A DNA stretch of 64,000 nt. Source: an uncultured Prevotellaceae bacterium. Its GTDB lineage: Bacteria > Bacteroidota > Bacteroidia > Bacteroidales > Bacteroidaceae. The notes under the pieces are model-generated. The model saw only the letters and a program-made list of their open reading frames with translations, did no database searches and was not told the DNA's origin. The stretch covers positions 124,001 through 188,000 of the forward strand of contig ONDJ01000002.1 of assembly GCA_900316575.1 (NCBI GenBank), read 5' to 3'. The position numbers were made by a program, and so were the translations under genes. Shown here piece after piece: positions 47,248-56,197 of this stretch (its first letter is position 1; the number at the start of each line of letters is the position of its first letter).

Positions 47248-47533
47248 TGCAATCATGATTGGACTCTTGTCCAACCTTGATTGCACTTTTTTCCAATCAT
47301 GATTGGACTTTTTTCCAACCATGATTGGACTTTAGTGTACTCAAGGGTGCACTTTTGTGCAATCAAGGTTGCAAAGAATTGCAATCAAGGGTGCACTTTA
47401 GTGCAATCATGAGTACGCGTTAGTTCAACCTTGACTGAACTTTAGTTCAACCTTGACTGAACTTTAGTTCAAACATGATTGAACTTTTGTTCAAACATGA
47501 CTGAACTTTTGTTCAAACATGAACGGACTGAGT
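47248..47533. repeat. Tandem array C: 13 quasi-palindromic 22-bp units
   Basis: Thirteen units start every 22 bases from 47248 to 47512 with no slippage, although their sequences vary. Each is a 17-base core plus a five-base, mostly T-rich spacer (TTTAG, TTTTG, TTTTT). Cores are dyads whose ends change together: TCCAATCATGATTGGAC (47292), TGCAATCAAGGGTGCAC (47380), TTCAAACATGATTGAAC (47468). Cores beginning TCC, TGC and TTC form three subtypes in blocks along the array. Spacers too short for CRISPR; no cas genes. Confidence 0.9.
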
Positions 47534-47606
47534 GTGAACTGATAGAAAAATAATGAGAGACAGCGGCACAAGGGCTGCTTCGTTGCCACAGGCATAGTCC
47601 CAAACG

Positions 47607-47688
47607 GACAATCGGACAATTTACCAACCGACCATTGGAGCCCCGAGTTTGCCGCTCCAATGGTCGGTTGGTAAATTGTCCGATTGTC
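47607..47688. repeat. Perfect 35-bp palindrome (GACAATCGGACAATTT family)
   Basis: Arms 47607-47641 and 47654-47688 are exact reverse complements over 35 bases with a 12-base loop. The outer ends (GACAATCGGACAATTTACC) resemble the arms of the element at 17947-18072. It lies 24 bases past the CotH stop codon and could fold into a very stable 3' hairpin for either convergent transcript. Confidence 0.85.
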
Positions 47689-47711
47689 AAAAATCTGTGC
47701 CCAGCACTGGG

Positions 47712-49937
47712 TCAGCGTATCACTTTGCGCCCATCAATGATATAGATGCCAGGCGGGAGGTCGTGCACAGAGCGAGCATCAAGCCGGCGACCATCGGGCG
47801 TGTAGATGCCGCGCGAACTGCGGCTTCCTACCGTTACTGAGCGCAGGCCTGTGGGGAGGTCGGGAAGCAACTCGTCAAGGTAGGCAATGTTGCGAGCATA
47901 CCATTCATTGACGTATTGGATTTCCTCGCGCAGGTCGGCTGTGAGGTCGCACGATGCGCCCCACAGATTGTATTCGCGTGCCCAGGCTCCGCTGGTTTCG
48001 AAGAGCGTGGTGTAGGCTTCCAATCGCTCGGAAAGACGCTCGGGCGAGAGCGTGGTTTCACGCAGCTCGTGCCACTTGAGGCGTAGGCTGTCGCGGAAGC
48101 CAAGAGAATTGTGAGAGAAAAGTCGCGAGAGGGGATAGACGATGGTGACATAGGTGGTGTCGGCTACGATGTCGTTGTGCTGTCCGTTCCATAGGCCACC
48201 GAGCGAGGAGTCCATGTCCCACACCGTGAAAAGCATCCGGCGGCCCGCCTTCTGAATGTTCTTGGTGCTGACGTACATGTTCTTCATCCCGTTGTCCTCG
48301 AGGTTGTAAGCCAATTGCAGCATCACATAGTTGAGCAAGTTGCCAAAGTAATAGTTCTGATCAAAGTTGGCAACAAAGCGCGCTTCCGACATTTTGCCGA
48401 AGTTGATCAAGCTGCGCAAGGGCGCCCACGCGGCAGCCGAGGGATACTCGTCGGGATACTCAAGCTCCCAGTTGCCCCAAGTCGTAGTCGTCGAAATAGA
48501 GCCTGCGGGATAGGTGTAGAGATACGTGTCGTCGCCCCACTGTTTGCCCTTATAGAGCAGACCACGCGGGGTCACTTCTGTGCTGTCAAGCCCGAAGTCC
48601 ACCTTGGTGAGGTTGAGCAGTTTGCGATTTACTTTGTCCGTAAAACAATATAGGCCCTGATACTCGCCATTGACGAAAACTTCAACGAAACGCCCTACGG
48701 TGCCGTTGCGCTGGTTGTAGTTTGTGGCGTAGGGCACCGTGTCCATCTCATTCCACGTGTCGAAGCATACGCGATTGCGCATTCTGATACGGTCCACATA
48801 CATAGCGTCGAGCACCCAGGTGTGCGTGTTGCGAAGACCCAGCAGATTGGCATCTTGGTCGCTGCCATCGGCCTGGCGGAGTTTCACGTTATAAGGCTTC
48901 TTAGGATAGCGTTGCGCCGTAGCGCCGCGCACCTTCACCTCAGCCGTAAAAGTCGTATCAACCAAAGAATTGTCGGGATCCTGCATACGGAATTTGCCCA
49001 TGACGTAAGTGCTGCCATTGATGCCCGAGGCTGTAATGTCGCAGACAGGAAGTGTTGTGAACCACAGCGTCCCGCTAATCAAAGGAGCATCCCCATCGTC
49101 CACAACCGTGAAAGGATAGCCCGCATTGCAAGAAAGCCCCTTCACGACAAAGCCCGTCGCAGTCGGCTCAGCACCGTCAACACGCATAGCATAGCCACCG
49201 TCATCCCACGTCACAGCAATCTCGCAGTCGCTCCCTGCTGCCCGTTCGGGCACCGTAACCAGATAGTCGCCCGAAGCCGTAAAGCGCATAGGAGTCTTCC
49301 CGTTCAGATGCATTGAAGAGAACACGTGCGACGGCGTTCCCTCGCCCCCGACAGGCGTACCGTCCTCAGCCGTAATGTCGAAGCCAATTATATAATTGCT
49401 AAACTTCCATTCGCTACGCATCGTCTCAAGATAGTATTCGCTATCATCACCATAGCTCCAAACATAAATACCCATGTACAACGAAGGCATTGCCACCGAA
49501 TTGAAGCGAAAAGCACCATCAATATAGTCAACTGACCAAAGCGAACTATCGCTTAGCAACGCGGGATTGGAGCGCAACTCCTGCTGCTCGCCAGAATAGT
49601 ACTGCCCGTCCCATTCATAAGAATAGCGATAAGTTCGCATCTCAATGTATCTGCCTGTCACAGCATTCTGAATAGTCCATCCACCCGAATCACTGCGGCG
49701 AATATACCACCACGGCGAACTGCCATTATCTTGCTGCTGAGTCTTCGTATAGCACGCAAGCAAACTGTGGTTGATATCGTCAATATAAGCTCCCGCATTG
49801 TCCACAACATCGGCATCATGGCCATGAACAGATATGCGATAACGTGTATTCGGGTCAAAGCGTTGCGCCAAGACCCTTGCGCTCCCTGCTGACAACATGA
49901 AGAGCAATAGAAGCAAAAAACGAACTACCTTATTCAT
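47712..49937 (-). CDS. CotH-family secreted protein with T9SS-like tail
   Basis: 741 aa; start at 49937 gives a signal peptide (MNKVVRFLLLLLFMLSAGSARVLAQ). Residues about 25-160 form a beta-trefoil-like domain (YRISVHGHDADVV, WTIQNAVTGRYIEM). A CotH kinase-like domain follows (about 300-690): KVRGATAQRYPKKPYNVKLR, HTWVLDAMYVDRIRMRNRV, YQGLYCFTDKVNRKLL and the metal-site VWDMDSSLGG. CotH relatives in spore coats and fungi act as protein kinases or invasins; the role here is unknown. The end GIYTPDGRRLD...PPGIYIIDGRKVIR is a T9SS-type tail. Confidence 0.88.
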   Translation of the reverse strand: MNKVVRFLLLLLFMLSAGSARVLAQRFDPNTRYRISVHGHDADVVDNAGAYIDDINHSLLACYTKTQQQDNGSSPWWYIRRSDSGGWTIQNAVTGRYIEMRTYRYSYEWDGQYYSGEQQELRSNPALLSDSSLWSVDYIDGAFRFNSVAMPSLYMGIYVWSYGDDSEYYLETMRSEWKFSNYIIGFDITAEDGTPVGGEGTPSHVFSSMHLNGKTPMRFTASGDYLVTVPERAAGSDCEIAVTWDDGGYAMRVDGAEPTATGFVVKGLSCNAGYPFTVVDDGDAPLISGTLWFTTLPVCDITASGINGSTYVMGKFRMQDPDNSLVDTTFTAEVKVRGATAQRYPKKPYNVKLRQADGSDQDANLLGLRNTHTWVLDAMYVDRIRMRNRVCFDTWNEMDTVPYATNYNQRNGTVGRFVEVFVNGEYQGLYCFTDKVNRKLLNLTKVDFGLDSTEVTPRGLLYKGKQWGDDTYLYTYPAGSISTTTTWGNWELEYPDEYPSAAAWAPLRSLINFGKMSEARFVANFDQNYYFGNLLNYVMLQLAYNLEDNGMKNMYVSTKNIQKAGRRMLFTVWDMDSSLGGLWNGQHNDIVADTTYVTIVYPLSRLFSHNSLGFRDSLRLKWHELRETTLSPERLSERLEAYTTLFETSGAWAREYNLWGASCDLTADLREEIQYVNEWYARNIAYLDELLPDLPTGLRSVTVGSRSSRGIYTPDGRRLDARSVHDLPPGIYIIDGRKVIR

Positions 49938-50141
49938 CTCTGAATTGAATTTGATTACTACGATAAAATAAAAACGAGCGTATCGCACACCGAACACGAA
50001 GCACTCATTGTGCCATCTGCCGCACTTGCTTAACACAGCCTTAAGCACGCGGCAAAATTAAAACCATTCTGTAAAAAACACTGAAAAGTACGCCCTCAAT
50101 TCCTCTTAGAAAGCATCTAAAAGCAAAAAAACTCGCAATTT

Positions 50142-50166
50142 GTGGGGAATAGTGGGGAAATGTGTG
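50142..50166 (+). promoter_or_regulatory. Probable MraZ operator: GTGGGG repeats at 10-bp spacing
   Basis: GTGGGG at 50142-50147 and again at 50152-50157, and a degenerate GTGTGT at 50162-50167, start exactly 10 bases apart, on one face of the helix. MraZ is known to bind short direct TGGG/GTGG repeats with about 10-bp periodicity in front of its own gene. The last copy abuts the -7 box, so binding would block transcription of the whole cluster. Confidence 0.7.
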
Positions 50167-50174
50167 TATTTTTG
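50167..50174 (+). promoter_or_regulatory. dcw cluster -7 box (TATTTTTG)
   Basis: TATTTTTG fits TAnnTTTG and lies 14 bases before the mraZ ATG, giving a very short leader. A TTTG at 50139-50142 is 24 bases upstream, slightly long for a -33 partner. Confidence 0.6.
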
Positions 50175-50188
50175 GGCCGTCTAAGTAG

Positions 50189-50632
50189 ATGAGAAAGATG
50201 TTCAGCGGTCAATTTTCAGCAAAGACGGATGCAAAAGGCAGGGTATTCCTGCCCTCTGTGTTGCGCAAGCAGCTCGGCGAGGTAGTTGAGAGTTTAGTGC
50301 TGCGCCGCGATGTGCATCAGCCATGCCTCGTATTGTTTCCATGGCAAGCCTGGGAACAAGAAGTAGCATTATTGCGCACTCGGCTAAATCGTTGGGATGA
50401 ACGCGACGCTATGGTATTCCGCTGCTACGTTGGCGAGTCTGAACAAATTTCGCTTGACACAGCTGGTCGGCTCTTACTGTCAAAGCATTGGCTGCAAGTG
50501 GCAGAAATATCAAAAGAAGTCGTGTTCATAGGCAACGATGACCGCATTGAGATTTGGGCTTCAGAAAAAGCCAAATTTTTTGACGACCGCAATTACAGCA
50601 AACAAGTGCAAGAGATCCTGGGCAACCAATAA
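50189..50632 (+). CDS. mraZ: Division/cell wall cluster transcriptional repressor MraZ
   Basis: 147 aa with two SpoVT/AbrB-like swapped-hairpin repeats: AKTDAKGRVFLPSVLRKQL near 10-28 and ISLDTAGRLLLSKHWL near 90-105, each with the D-x-x-G-R signature. MraZ forms a ring that represses its own promoter in other bacteria, and a matching operator lies just upstream. The start is either 50189 (MRKMFSG) or the Met three codons later; the first is kept. First gene of the dcw cluster. Confidence 0.95.
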   Translation: MRKMFSGQFSAKTDAKGRVFLPSVLRKQLGEVVESLVLRRDVHQPCLVLFPWQAWEQEVALLRTRLNRWDERDAMVFRCYVGESEQISLDTAGRLLLSKHWLQVAEISKEVVFIGNDDRIEIWASEKAKFFDDRNYSKQVQEILGNQ

Positions 50633-50703
50633 AAACGTTCTTTGAAAACCACAGCTTCAATCTGCTTCGTCTGTACTGCTTCCCCCATACCTTCGAAAAC
50701 AAA

Positions 50704-51633
50704 ATGGATGCCACGGAATACCACATACCTGTGATGCTTCAAGAAAGCATTGATGCGCTTAGCGTAAAACCCGACGGCACCTATTTTGACCTCACGTATG
50801 GCGGTGGTGGCCACAGCCGAGAGATTTTGCGAAGATTAGGGGGAAAAGGTAAGCTTTACGGATTTGATCAAGACGCGGATGCTGCTCTGCAAGTTCCCAA
50901 AGGCGAAAACCGCTTCACTTTCATACGCAGCAATTTCCGCTTCTTAGAAAACTGGGCTCGGTTCTATAAAGCGACTGACGCTGACGGTATATTGGCAGAT
51001 CTTGGAGTTTCAAGCCATCATTTCGACACGCCTGAGCGCGGCTTTTCATTTCGCTTTGATAGCCCTTTAGACATGCGAATGAACCAAAATGCAAGCCTGA
51101 CGGCAAGCGATGTGCTAAATGGATACGATGAAGCCAAACTCACTCTCCTGCTGAAGCACTATGGCGAACTATCCGGGGCGCGTCGAATAGCCAAAGCCAT
51201 CATAAAGCGGCGCGAACGGGGCCCAATGCACACGGTTGCTGATCTCACTTCAATCGTTGAACCCCTGCTCACAAGAGGACGCGAAAAGAAGGAAATGGCC
51301 AAACTCTTCCAAGCCCTGCGCATAGAAGTAAATGCTGAAATGGAAGCACTCTCGCAAATGCTTCAAGCTGCAGTAAAAGTGCTCAAACCAGGTGGGCGAC
51401 TTGTGGTACTCACTTATCACTCCATTGAAGACCGCATGGTAAAAAACTTAATGCGTGATGGAAACGTGGAAGGCCAAAGTCAGCAAGATTTCTTCGGACG
51501 AAGATTATCGCCTTTCAAAAGCGTTGGTACGAAAGTGATGGTTCCTTCTACATTAGAACAAGAAGTAAATCCACGAAGTCGCAGTGCCAAGCTAAGAGTA
51601 GCCGAACGCATAGCTACAGAGTTTGAAAGCTGA
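50704..51633 (+). CDS. rsmH: 16S rRNA (cytosine-1402-N4)-methyltransferase RsmH
   Basis: 309 aa. Methylates C1402 in the ribosomal decoding centre using S-adenosylmethionine. N-terminal HIPVMLQESIDAL, the SAM-binding TYGGGGHSREIL, GILADLGVSSHHFDTPERGFSF with the DSPLDMRMN segment, and the C-terminal NPRSRSAKLRVAER are all family hallmarks. Second gene of the dcw cluster, 71 bases after mraZ. Confidence 0.97.
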   Translation: MDATEYHIPVMLQESIDALSVKPDGTYFDLTYGGGGHSREILRRLGGKGKLYGFDQDADAALQVPKGENRFTFIRSNFRFLENWARFYKATDADGILADLGVSSHHFDTPERGFSFRFDSPLDMRMNQNASLTASDVLNGYDEAKLTLLLKHYGELSGARRIAKAIIKRRERGPMHTVADLTSIVEPLLTRGREKKEMAKLFQALRIEVNAEMEALSQMLQAAVKVLKPGGRLVVLTYHSIEDRMVKNLMRDGNVEGQSQQDFFGRRLSPFKSVGTKVMVPSTLEQEVNPRSRSAKLRVAERIATEFES

Positions 51634-51690
51634 CTCTCTTTTCAAGAACACAAGAGACAAAAGGAAAAAGGACTATATATTTTTTGTTTG

Positions 51691-51708
51691 AAAGAATAGC
51701 TATTCTTT
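51691..51708. promoter_or_regulatory. 18-bp perfect palindrome in front of ftsL
   Basis: AAAGAATAGCTATTCTTT is a perfect dyad nine bases upstream of the ftsL ATG, within the initiation region. It could be a protein-binding site, or a hairpin that limits ftsL translation. No second copy was noticed in the window. Confidence 0.45.
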
Positions 51709-51716
51709 AGAACAAC

Positions 51717-52145
51717 ATGGCGGACAACAAAGAAAAGGAAAAACTTTCGCGGACAGCGAAGAAGAAAGAGCGCAGGGCGGATCGTGCCCTGCGCGAAATT
51801 CTGGACATTGACAACGAGCAACGAACGCGCATCACATGGCGTAGCGTGCTCGGCGGTGACATATTCACAGGAACATTCCTGCGCAAATACCTATTATTTA
51901 TATTGCTCATTGTAGGGCTCTTGGTTATTTATGTAAGCAACCGATACGCCTGCCAGCGCGAATTCATTGAGCAAAACCACCTTTTAGACACACTACAAGA
52001 CCGGCAGTGGAAACTCCTGACTATCACCAGCGAAATTAAGGAAAAGACCCGTCGCAGTTATGTTCAAGAAAATCTGCGCGACACAACGCTCGGAACATCT
52101 ACACAACCCCTCTACGAATTAGAGATTGCAAACGAACAACAATGA
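51717..52145 (+). CDS. ftsL: FtsL-like cell division protein
   Basis: 142 aa bitopic membrane protein: a long, highly charged cytoplasmic N-terminus (about 60 residues, Lys/Arg/Glu-rich), one helix (KYLLFILLIVGLLVIYVSN, about 62-80) and a short periplasmic coiled-coil-like tail. Identity rests on position between rsmH and ftsI, topology and size; FtsL sequences diverge strongly. In the divisome FtsL activates the FtsW-FtsI synthase. Bacteroidetes versions have extended N-termini like this one. Confidence 0.85.
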   Translation: MADNKEKEKLSRTAKKKERRADRALREILDIDNEQRTRITWRSVLGGDIFTGTFLRKYLLFILLIVGLLVIYVSNRYACQREFIEQNHLLDTLQDRQWKLLTITSEIKEKTRRSYVQENLRDTTLGTSTQPLYELEIANEQQ

Positions 52146-52214
52146 AAGTTTAAAGATTAAAGATTAAAAGTTAAAGCTCGCAGCAAACTTTAAACTATAA
52201 ACGATAAACTTTCA
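52143..52214. repeat. TTTAAAGATTAAAG palindrome, copy 2
   Basis: TGAAAGTTTA (52143-52152) and TAAACTTTCA (52205-52214) are perfect outer arms; the interior is a degenerate run of AAAGATT words. Bases 52145-52163 are identical to 37141-37159. It overlaps the ftsL stop codon and fills most of the gap to ftsI. Confidence 0.65.
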
Positions 52215-52239
52215 AAAACAATACTCAGCCTTAAAAAAA

Positions 52240-54678
52240 ATGAATTTCCCTGTAAAACATGTAATGCCTCGCTTCACGGCATTTCTGGTGCTTTTTCTCT
52301 TTGCCGGATTTCTCGTGATTGGAAAAGTGGGTTATCTAATGACCTACAAGCGCGGCTTTTGGGCTGAAGTTGATAAACGCTTTGTCCGCGAAGGCGACAC
52401 GCTACCTGCCACACGTGGTAACATTCTGGCTGGTAATGGTGAAGTGTTGGCTGCCAGTATTCCTGAATACGAATTGTACATGGACTTCCTCTCGTACGAA
52501 AAAGACAGCGTGCGCAGACTTCGTGAACAATTCCTGCGCGACAGTGTGCTACTCGCTTCCCTTGATTCTATTTGTGACGGAATGGCTGAAATCATCCCTG
52601 GAACCACCTCGGAACAATTCCGCCAACGAATACTTCAAGGACGTGCGCTTGGCAGTCACCACTGGAAACTCTATAATCGCCGAGTTAGCCATGTTCAATA
52701 CAGCCGGCTCAAGATGTTGCCTGTTTTTCGCAAGAGTGTAGGAGCTGGCGGCTTCACCGCCGAGCGGTCGTTCAAACGTAAAAATCCGTATGGCCGCTTA
52801 GGACTTCATACCATCGGCGAACTCTATAGCGGAATGGACAAACCGCGTTCTGGTTTGGAAGAGCATTTTGACTCTGTGCTTCGCGGAACCCCTGGTCTGG
52901 CCCATCGCCAGCGTGTGTTCAACACTTATGCCACGATTGTGGACAAGCCTGCCACCGATGGCTGCGACCTCCACACAACGATGGACATCAACATGCAAGA
53001 CATTGTGGAAGAGGCTTTGCGCAACAAACTCAACACGATGGATGAGGCAGAATATGGCATTTGCATTCTGATGGACGTTCCCACAGGCGATGTCAAAGCG
53101 ATGGTTACGCTTTCGCGAGCAAAAGACGGCAATTTCTACTACATGGACCACCTGGCTTTGTCGCAGTTGATGGAACCGGGATCGGTCTTCAAACCGATGT
53201 CCTTCCTTGTAGCCTTCGACGACGGAAAACTTCATATAGACGATATCGTTGATGCCCATGGCGGACAATATAATATGTATGGCTCATGGATAAAAGACTC
53301 TGGATGGCGACACGGAGGACCGGGAAAGATACCAGCGATTGAAGCCATTGAACGTTCGTCAAACGTAGCTGTTGGAACTACGATTGACCGCATTTATCAC
53401 AAAAATCCCGAAGCTTTTGTAGCAGGACTTGACCGTATCGGTGTTCGAGCAGACTTAGAGCTTCCATTCAAGGAATACAAGCCCCCACGTATCCGTATGC
53501 CGAACAAAAAGAATTGGTCTAAAACGGCATTGGCTTGGATGAGTTTTGGATATGAAACACAAATACCCCCTATTACTACCGTAACTTTTTATAATGGAGT
53601 TGCCAACGGAGGTAGGATGATGCGTCCGCGCTTTGTCACGCATTTAAGCCGCGACGGACAAACCATCAAAGAATTCCCGCCCGTAGCTGTGCGTGAGCAC
53701 ATGGCGAGCAAAGGAGCTATTGAAGATATCCAGAAATGCCTTTCGGCTGTAGTGAAAGGTAAGCATGCTACAGCAAAGCTTGTCAGAAGCAAACTTTTTG
53801 AAATTTCTGGCAAGACCGGCACTGCGCAGGTATGGGATATAGGTGGATTTCAAAACAAATACCTGGTATCATTTGTGGGCTATTTCCCCAGCGATGCACC
53901 TCAGTATTCTATGATTGTTTGTGTGAAATCGGGTGGTAGTGTATATGGCGGTACTGTTTGCGGTCCTGTTTTCAAGCAGATTGCCGAAACGGTTATGTCG
54001 CTGAAGCGTACTGAAGATTTTACTTCTGCCACAGACAGCGTCTATGCCCATGCACCTTTCATCGCATCTGGCAACACAGCACCTGCAAGCCGATTTATGC
54101 AAACAATGGGTATTAGTTTGCCAGCTCCATTCAATGAAAGCGATCCTGAGCTTTGGGGATATTTCTCGGCAAGCGGTACGAACGTCAAGTTTGTTGCCGA
54201 CACGCTTCAGGCCTCTGGTATTATGCCCAACGTCAGTGGATATGGATTGCGCGATGCGGTTTTCCGCTTAGAGAGTATGGGACTACGCGTAAAGGCTAAG
54301 GGCGTCGGACACGTTGGTAGCCAGAGCATACGCGCAGGAGCTCATATTTCACGAGGCGATACTGTTCTCCTTTATTTAGGCGACCAACAACAATGCCAAG
54401 AAATGGCTGATAGTCTGCAAGCCGAATTAGACGTTGAAGAAGCTGAGGCTCAAAAACTCGCGGAGCAGCATCGTGAAGATAGTATCAAAACTGCTCAAAA
54501 AAGGGCCGACTCCATACGCACTGCGACCCCTACGCGAGATGTTCAGTCACCTTCAAACACTCTTAAACCAAAGAAGGAAGCACCAAGCCCAAAGCCAAAA
54601 GCCACACAGCCAAAGCCGTCTGCCACACCCAAGAAGACGACACCACAGCCAAAGCCCAGCACAACTAAAAGAAGATAA
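52240..54678 (+). CDS. ftsI: Septal peptidoglycan transpeptidase FtsI (PBP3) with PASTA domain and basic tail
   Basis: 812 aa. A membrane anchor ([20 protein letters not shown], about 10-30) is followed by the pedestal domain ([24 protein letters not shown]) and the transpeptidase domain, with SxxK in GSVFKP at about Ser315, SSN near 372 and KTGTAQ near 524. A PASTA domain (about 660-715; [20 protein letters not shown]) follows. The last 95 or so residues are unusual: an acidic Gln/Glu/Ala helix, then a Lys/Pro/Thr-rich tail ending TTKRR. It crosslinks septal peptidoglycan with FtsW. A later in-frame reading of murE overlaps this tail but is not used. Confidence 0.95.
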   Translation: MNFPVKHVMPRFTAFLVLFLFAGFLVIGKVGYLMTYKRGFWAEVDKRFVREGDTLPATRGNILAGNGEVLAASIPEYELYMDFLSYEKDSVRRLREQFLRDSVLLASLDSICDGMAEIIPGTTSEQFRQRILQGRALGSHHWKLYNRRVSHVQYSRLKMLPVFRKSVGAGGFTAERSFKRKNPYGRLGLHTIGELYSGMDKPRSGLEEHFDSVLRGTPGLAHRQRVFNTYATIVDKPATDGCDLHTTMDINMQDIVEEALRNKLNTMDEAEYGICILMDVPTGDVKAMVTLSRAKDGNFYYMDHLALSQLMEPGSVFKPMSFLVAFDDGKLHIDDIVDAHGGQYNMYGSWIKDSGWRHGGPGKIPAIEAIERSSNVAVGTTIDRIYHKNPEAFVAGLDRIGVRADLELPFKEYKPPRIRMPNKKNWSKTALAWMSFGYETQIPPITTVTFYNGVANGGRMMRPRFVTHLSRDGQTIKEFPPVAVREHMASKGAIEDIQKCLSAVVKGKHATAKLVRSKLFEISGKTGTAQVWDIGGFQNKYLVSFVGYFPSDAPQYSMIVCVKSGGSVYGGTVCGPVFKQIAETVMSLKRTEDFTSATDSVYAHAPFIASGNTAPASRFMQTMGISLPAPFNESDPELWGYFSASGTNVKFVADTLQASGIMPNVSGYGLRDAVFRLESMGLRVKAKGVGHVGSQSIRAGAHISRGDTVLLYLGDQQQCQEMADSLQAELDVEEAEAQKLAEQHREDSIKTAQKRADSIRTATPTRDVQSPSNTLKPKKEAPSPKPKATQPKPSATPKKTTPQPKPSTTKRR

Positions 54679-54721
54679 AAAATTTGAAACAAGAAACGCA
54701 AACATAAAAACGATACACTCT

Positions 54722-56176
54722 ATGAAACTTCAAGAAATACTCAGCCAAGTCCAGCCTCTGGCTTGCCAAGGTTCTTTGCAGATAGATATTCAAGACGTTT
54801 GCACTGACTCACGTCAGGCTAAGCCTGGTAGCCTTTTTATAGCAGTGAAAGGCACTCAGACCGATGGTCACGCCTTCATACCCAAAGCCATTGAGCAAGG
54901 TGCTACAGCTTTGCTTGTTTCTGATGAAATTCCATCTGATTTGCCTGATGGGGTTACCTGCGTCAGAGTTGTTGATACCGAATCAGCTTCTGGTCCTGTC
55001 ATTACGCAGTTTTACGGCAATCCTACTAAGATCTTAAAGTTGGTAGGTGTTACGGGAACCAACGGAAAAACCACGATTGCAACCGTACTCTATCAGTTGT
55101 TTAGAGCCTTAGGCCATCGCTGCGGGCTGATAAGCACGGTGTGCAACTACGTTGATGAACGCGAAGTCCCCGCCACGCATACCACGCCCGACCCTGTTAC
55201 GCTCAACCGTCTGTTGGCTGAAATGGTCAGTGCTGGCTGCGAGTATGCTTTCATGGAATGTTCGTCCCATGCTATCCAGCAACAGCGCATTGGTGGTCTG
55301 ACTTTTGCGGGAGGCATTTTTACTAATCTCACGCGCGACCATCTCGACTATCACAAAACTTTTGAAAACTATCGTGATGCCAAGAAGCTCTTCTTCGACG
55401 GATTGTCAAAAGAGGCTTTTGCTATCACCAATGCCGACGACCGCAATGGCATGGTTATGGTACAAAACTGTGCAGCAACGGTCAGTACCTATTCTGTTCG
55501 CACTGCGGCTGATTTCAAAGCACGCATACTTGAAGAGAGCCTTGAAGGCATGTTGCTTGAAATGGACGGCATGGAAGTCAGCGTGCGTTTTGTGGGACGC
55601 TTCAACGTGCAAAACCTGCTTGCGGTCTATGGCGCAGCGCGCAAACTGGGTGTCGGACGTGAAGAAGCCTTGCAAGCCCTTTCCACGCTCCACCCTGTCA
55701 ATGGACGTTTTGAAGCCATACGTTCTCCTAAAGGTTTCAGTGCCATCGTTGACTACGCTCACACACCCGATGCACTTGTCAATGTGCTTGAAGCCATCAA
55801 CGAGATTAAGCGCAACGGCAGGGTGATTACCGTTTGTGGAGCTGGTGGCAACCGCGACAAAGGCAAACGCCCCATCATGGCGCAGGAAGCAGCCAACCAC
55901 AGCGACCACGTCATCATCACAAGCGACAATCCGCGCTTTGAAGAACCTGCTGATATCGTAAACGACATGCTTGCTGGTCTTGACGAAAAGCAAATGCAAA
56001 AGACGCTGAGCATCGTTGACCGCCGCGAAGCCATACGCACCGCTGCAGCTATGGCTCAGCCTGGCGACATTATCCTTGTTGCAGGCAAGGGACACGAGCC
56101 TTATCAGGAAGTCAAGGGCGTGAAACACCATTTTGACGACCACGAAGAGATACGAAAAGCCTTTGGTTTGGAATAG
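54722..56176 (+). CDS. murE: UDP-N-acetylmuramoyl-L-alanyl-D-glutamate--2,6-diaminopimelate ligase
   Basis: 484 aa from the ATG at 54722 ([17 protein letters not shown]); a much longer open frame extends into ftsI but lacks family similarity there. The ATP site [16 protein letters not shown] is near 106, followed by [15 protein letters not shown] and the carbamylated-Lys region. DNPR at about 402-405 is the signature for meso-diaminopimelate, so the peptide stem should contain m-DAP, as in other Bacteroidetes. It adds the third residue to the peptidoglycan precursor in the cytoplasm. Confidence 0.96.
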   Translation: MKLQEILSQVQPLACQGSLQIDIQDVCTDSRQAKPGSLFIAVKGTQTDGHAFIPKAIEQGATALLVSDEIPSDLPDGVTCVRVVDTESASGPVITQFYGNPTKILKLVGVTGTNGKTTIATVLYQLFRALGHRCGLISTVCNYVDEREVPATHTTPDPVTLNRLLAEMVSAGCEYAFMECSSHAIQQQRIGGLTFAGGIFTNLTRDHLDYHKTFENYRDAKKLFFDGLSKEAFAITNADDRNGMVMVQNCAATVSTYSVRTAADFKARILEESLEGMLLEMDGMEVSVRFVGRFNVQNLLAVYGAARKLGVGREEALQALSTLHPVNGRFEAIRSPKGFSAIVDYAHTPDALVNVLEAINEIKRNGRVITVCGAGGNRDKGKRPIMAQEAANHSDHVIITSDNPRFEEPADIVNDMLAGLDEKQMQKTLSIVDRREAIRTAAAMAQPGDIILVAGKGHEPYQEVKGVKHHFDDHEEIRKAFGLE

Positions 56177-56197
56177 CCCTAAAAGAAGAGAAAGACC

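Larger units (their letters stand above)
47125..47711. other. 587-bp repeat-filled spacer between tyrS and the CotH gene
   Basis: No gene seen. About 120 bases of plain GC-rich sequence are followed by a 13-unit, 22-bp tandem array (47248-47533), a short unique stretch and a perfect 35-bp stem (47607-47688). The two genes are convergent, so no promoter is needed here. Confidence 0.8.

Noticed and set aside
47248-47533. CRISPR array
   Set aside because: The period is only 22 bases, the variable part is five bases, units are self-complementary and no cas genes are nearby.
54434-54721. Longer murE start inside ftsI
   Set aside because: Those 96 codons are a Lys/Ser/Pro-rich shadow of the ftsI tail; MurE similarity begins at the ATG at 54722.
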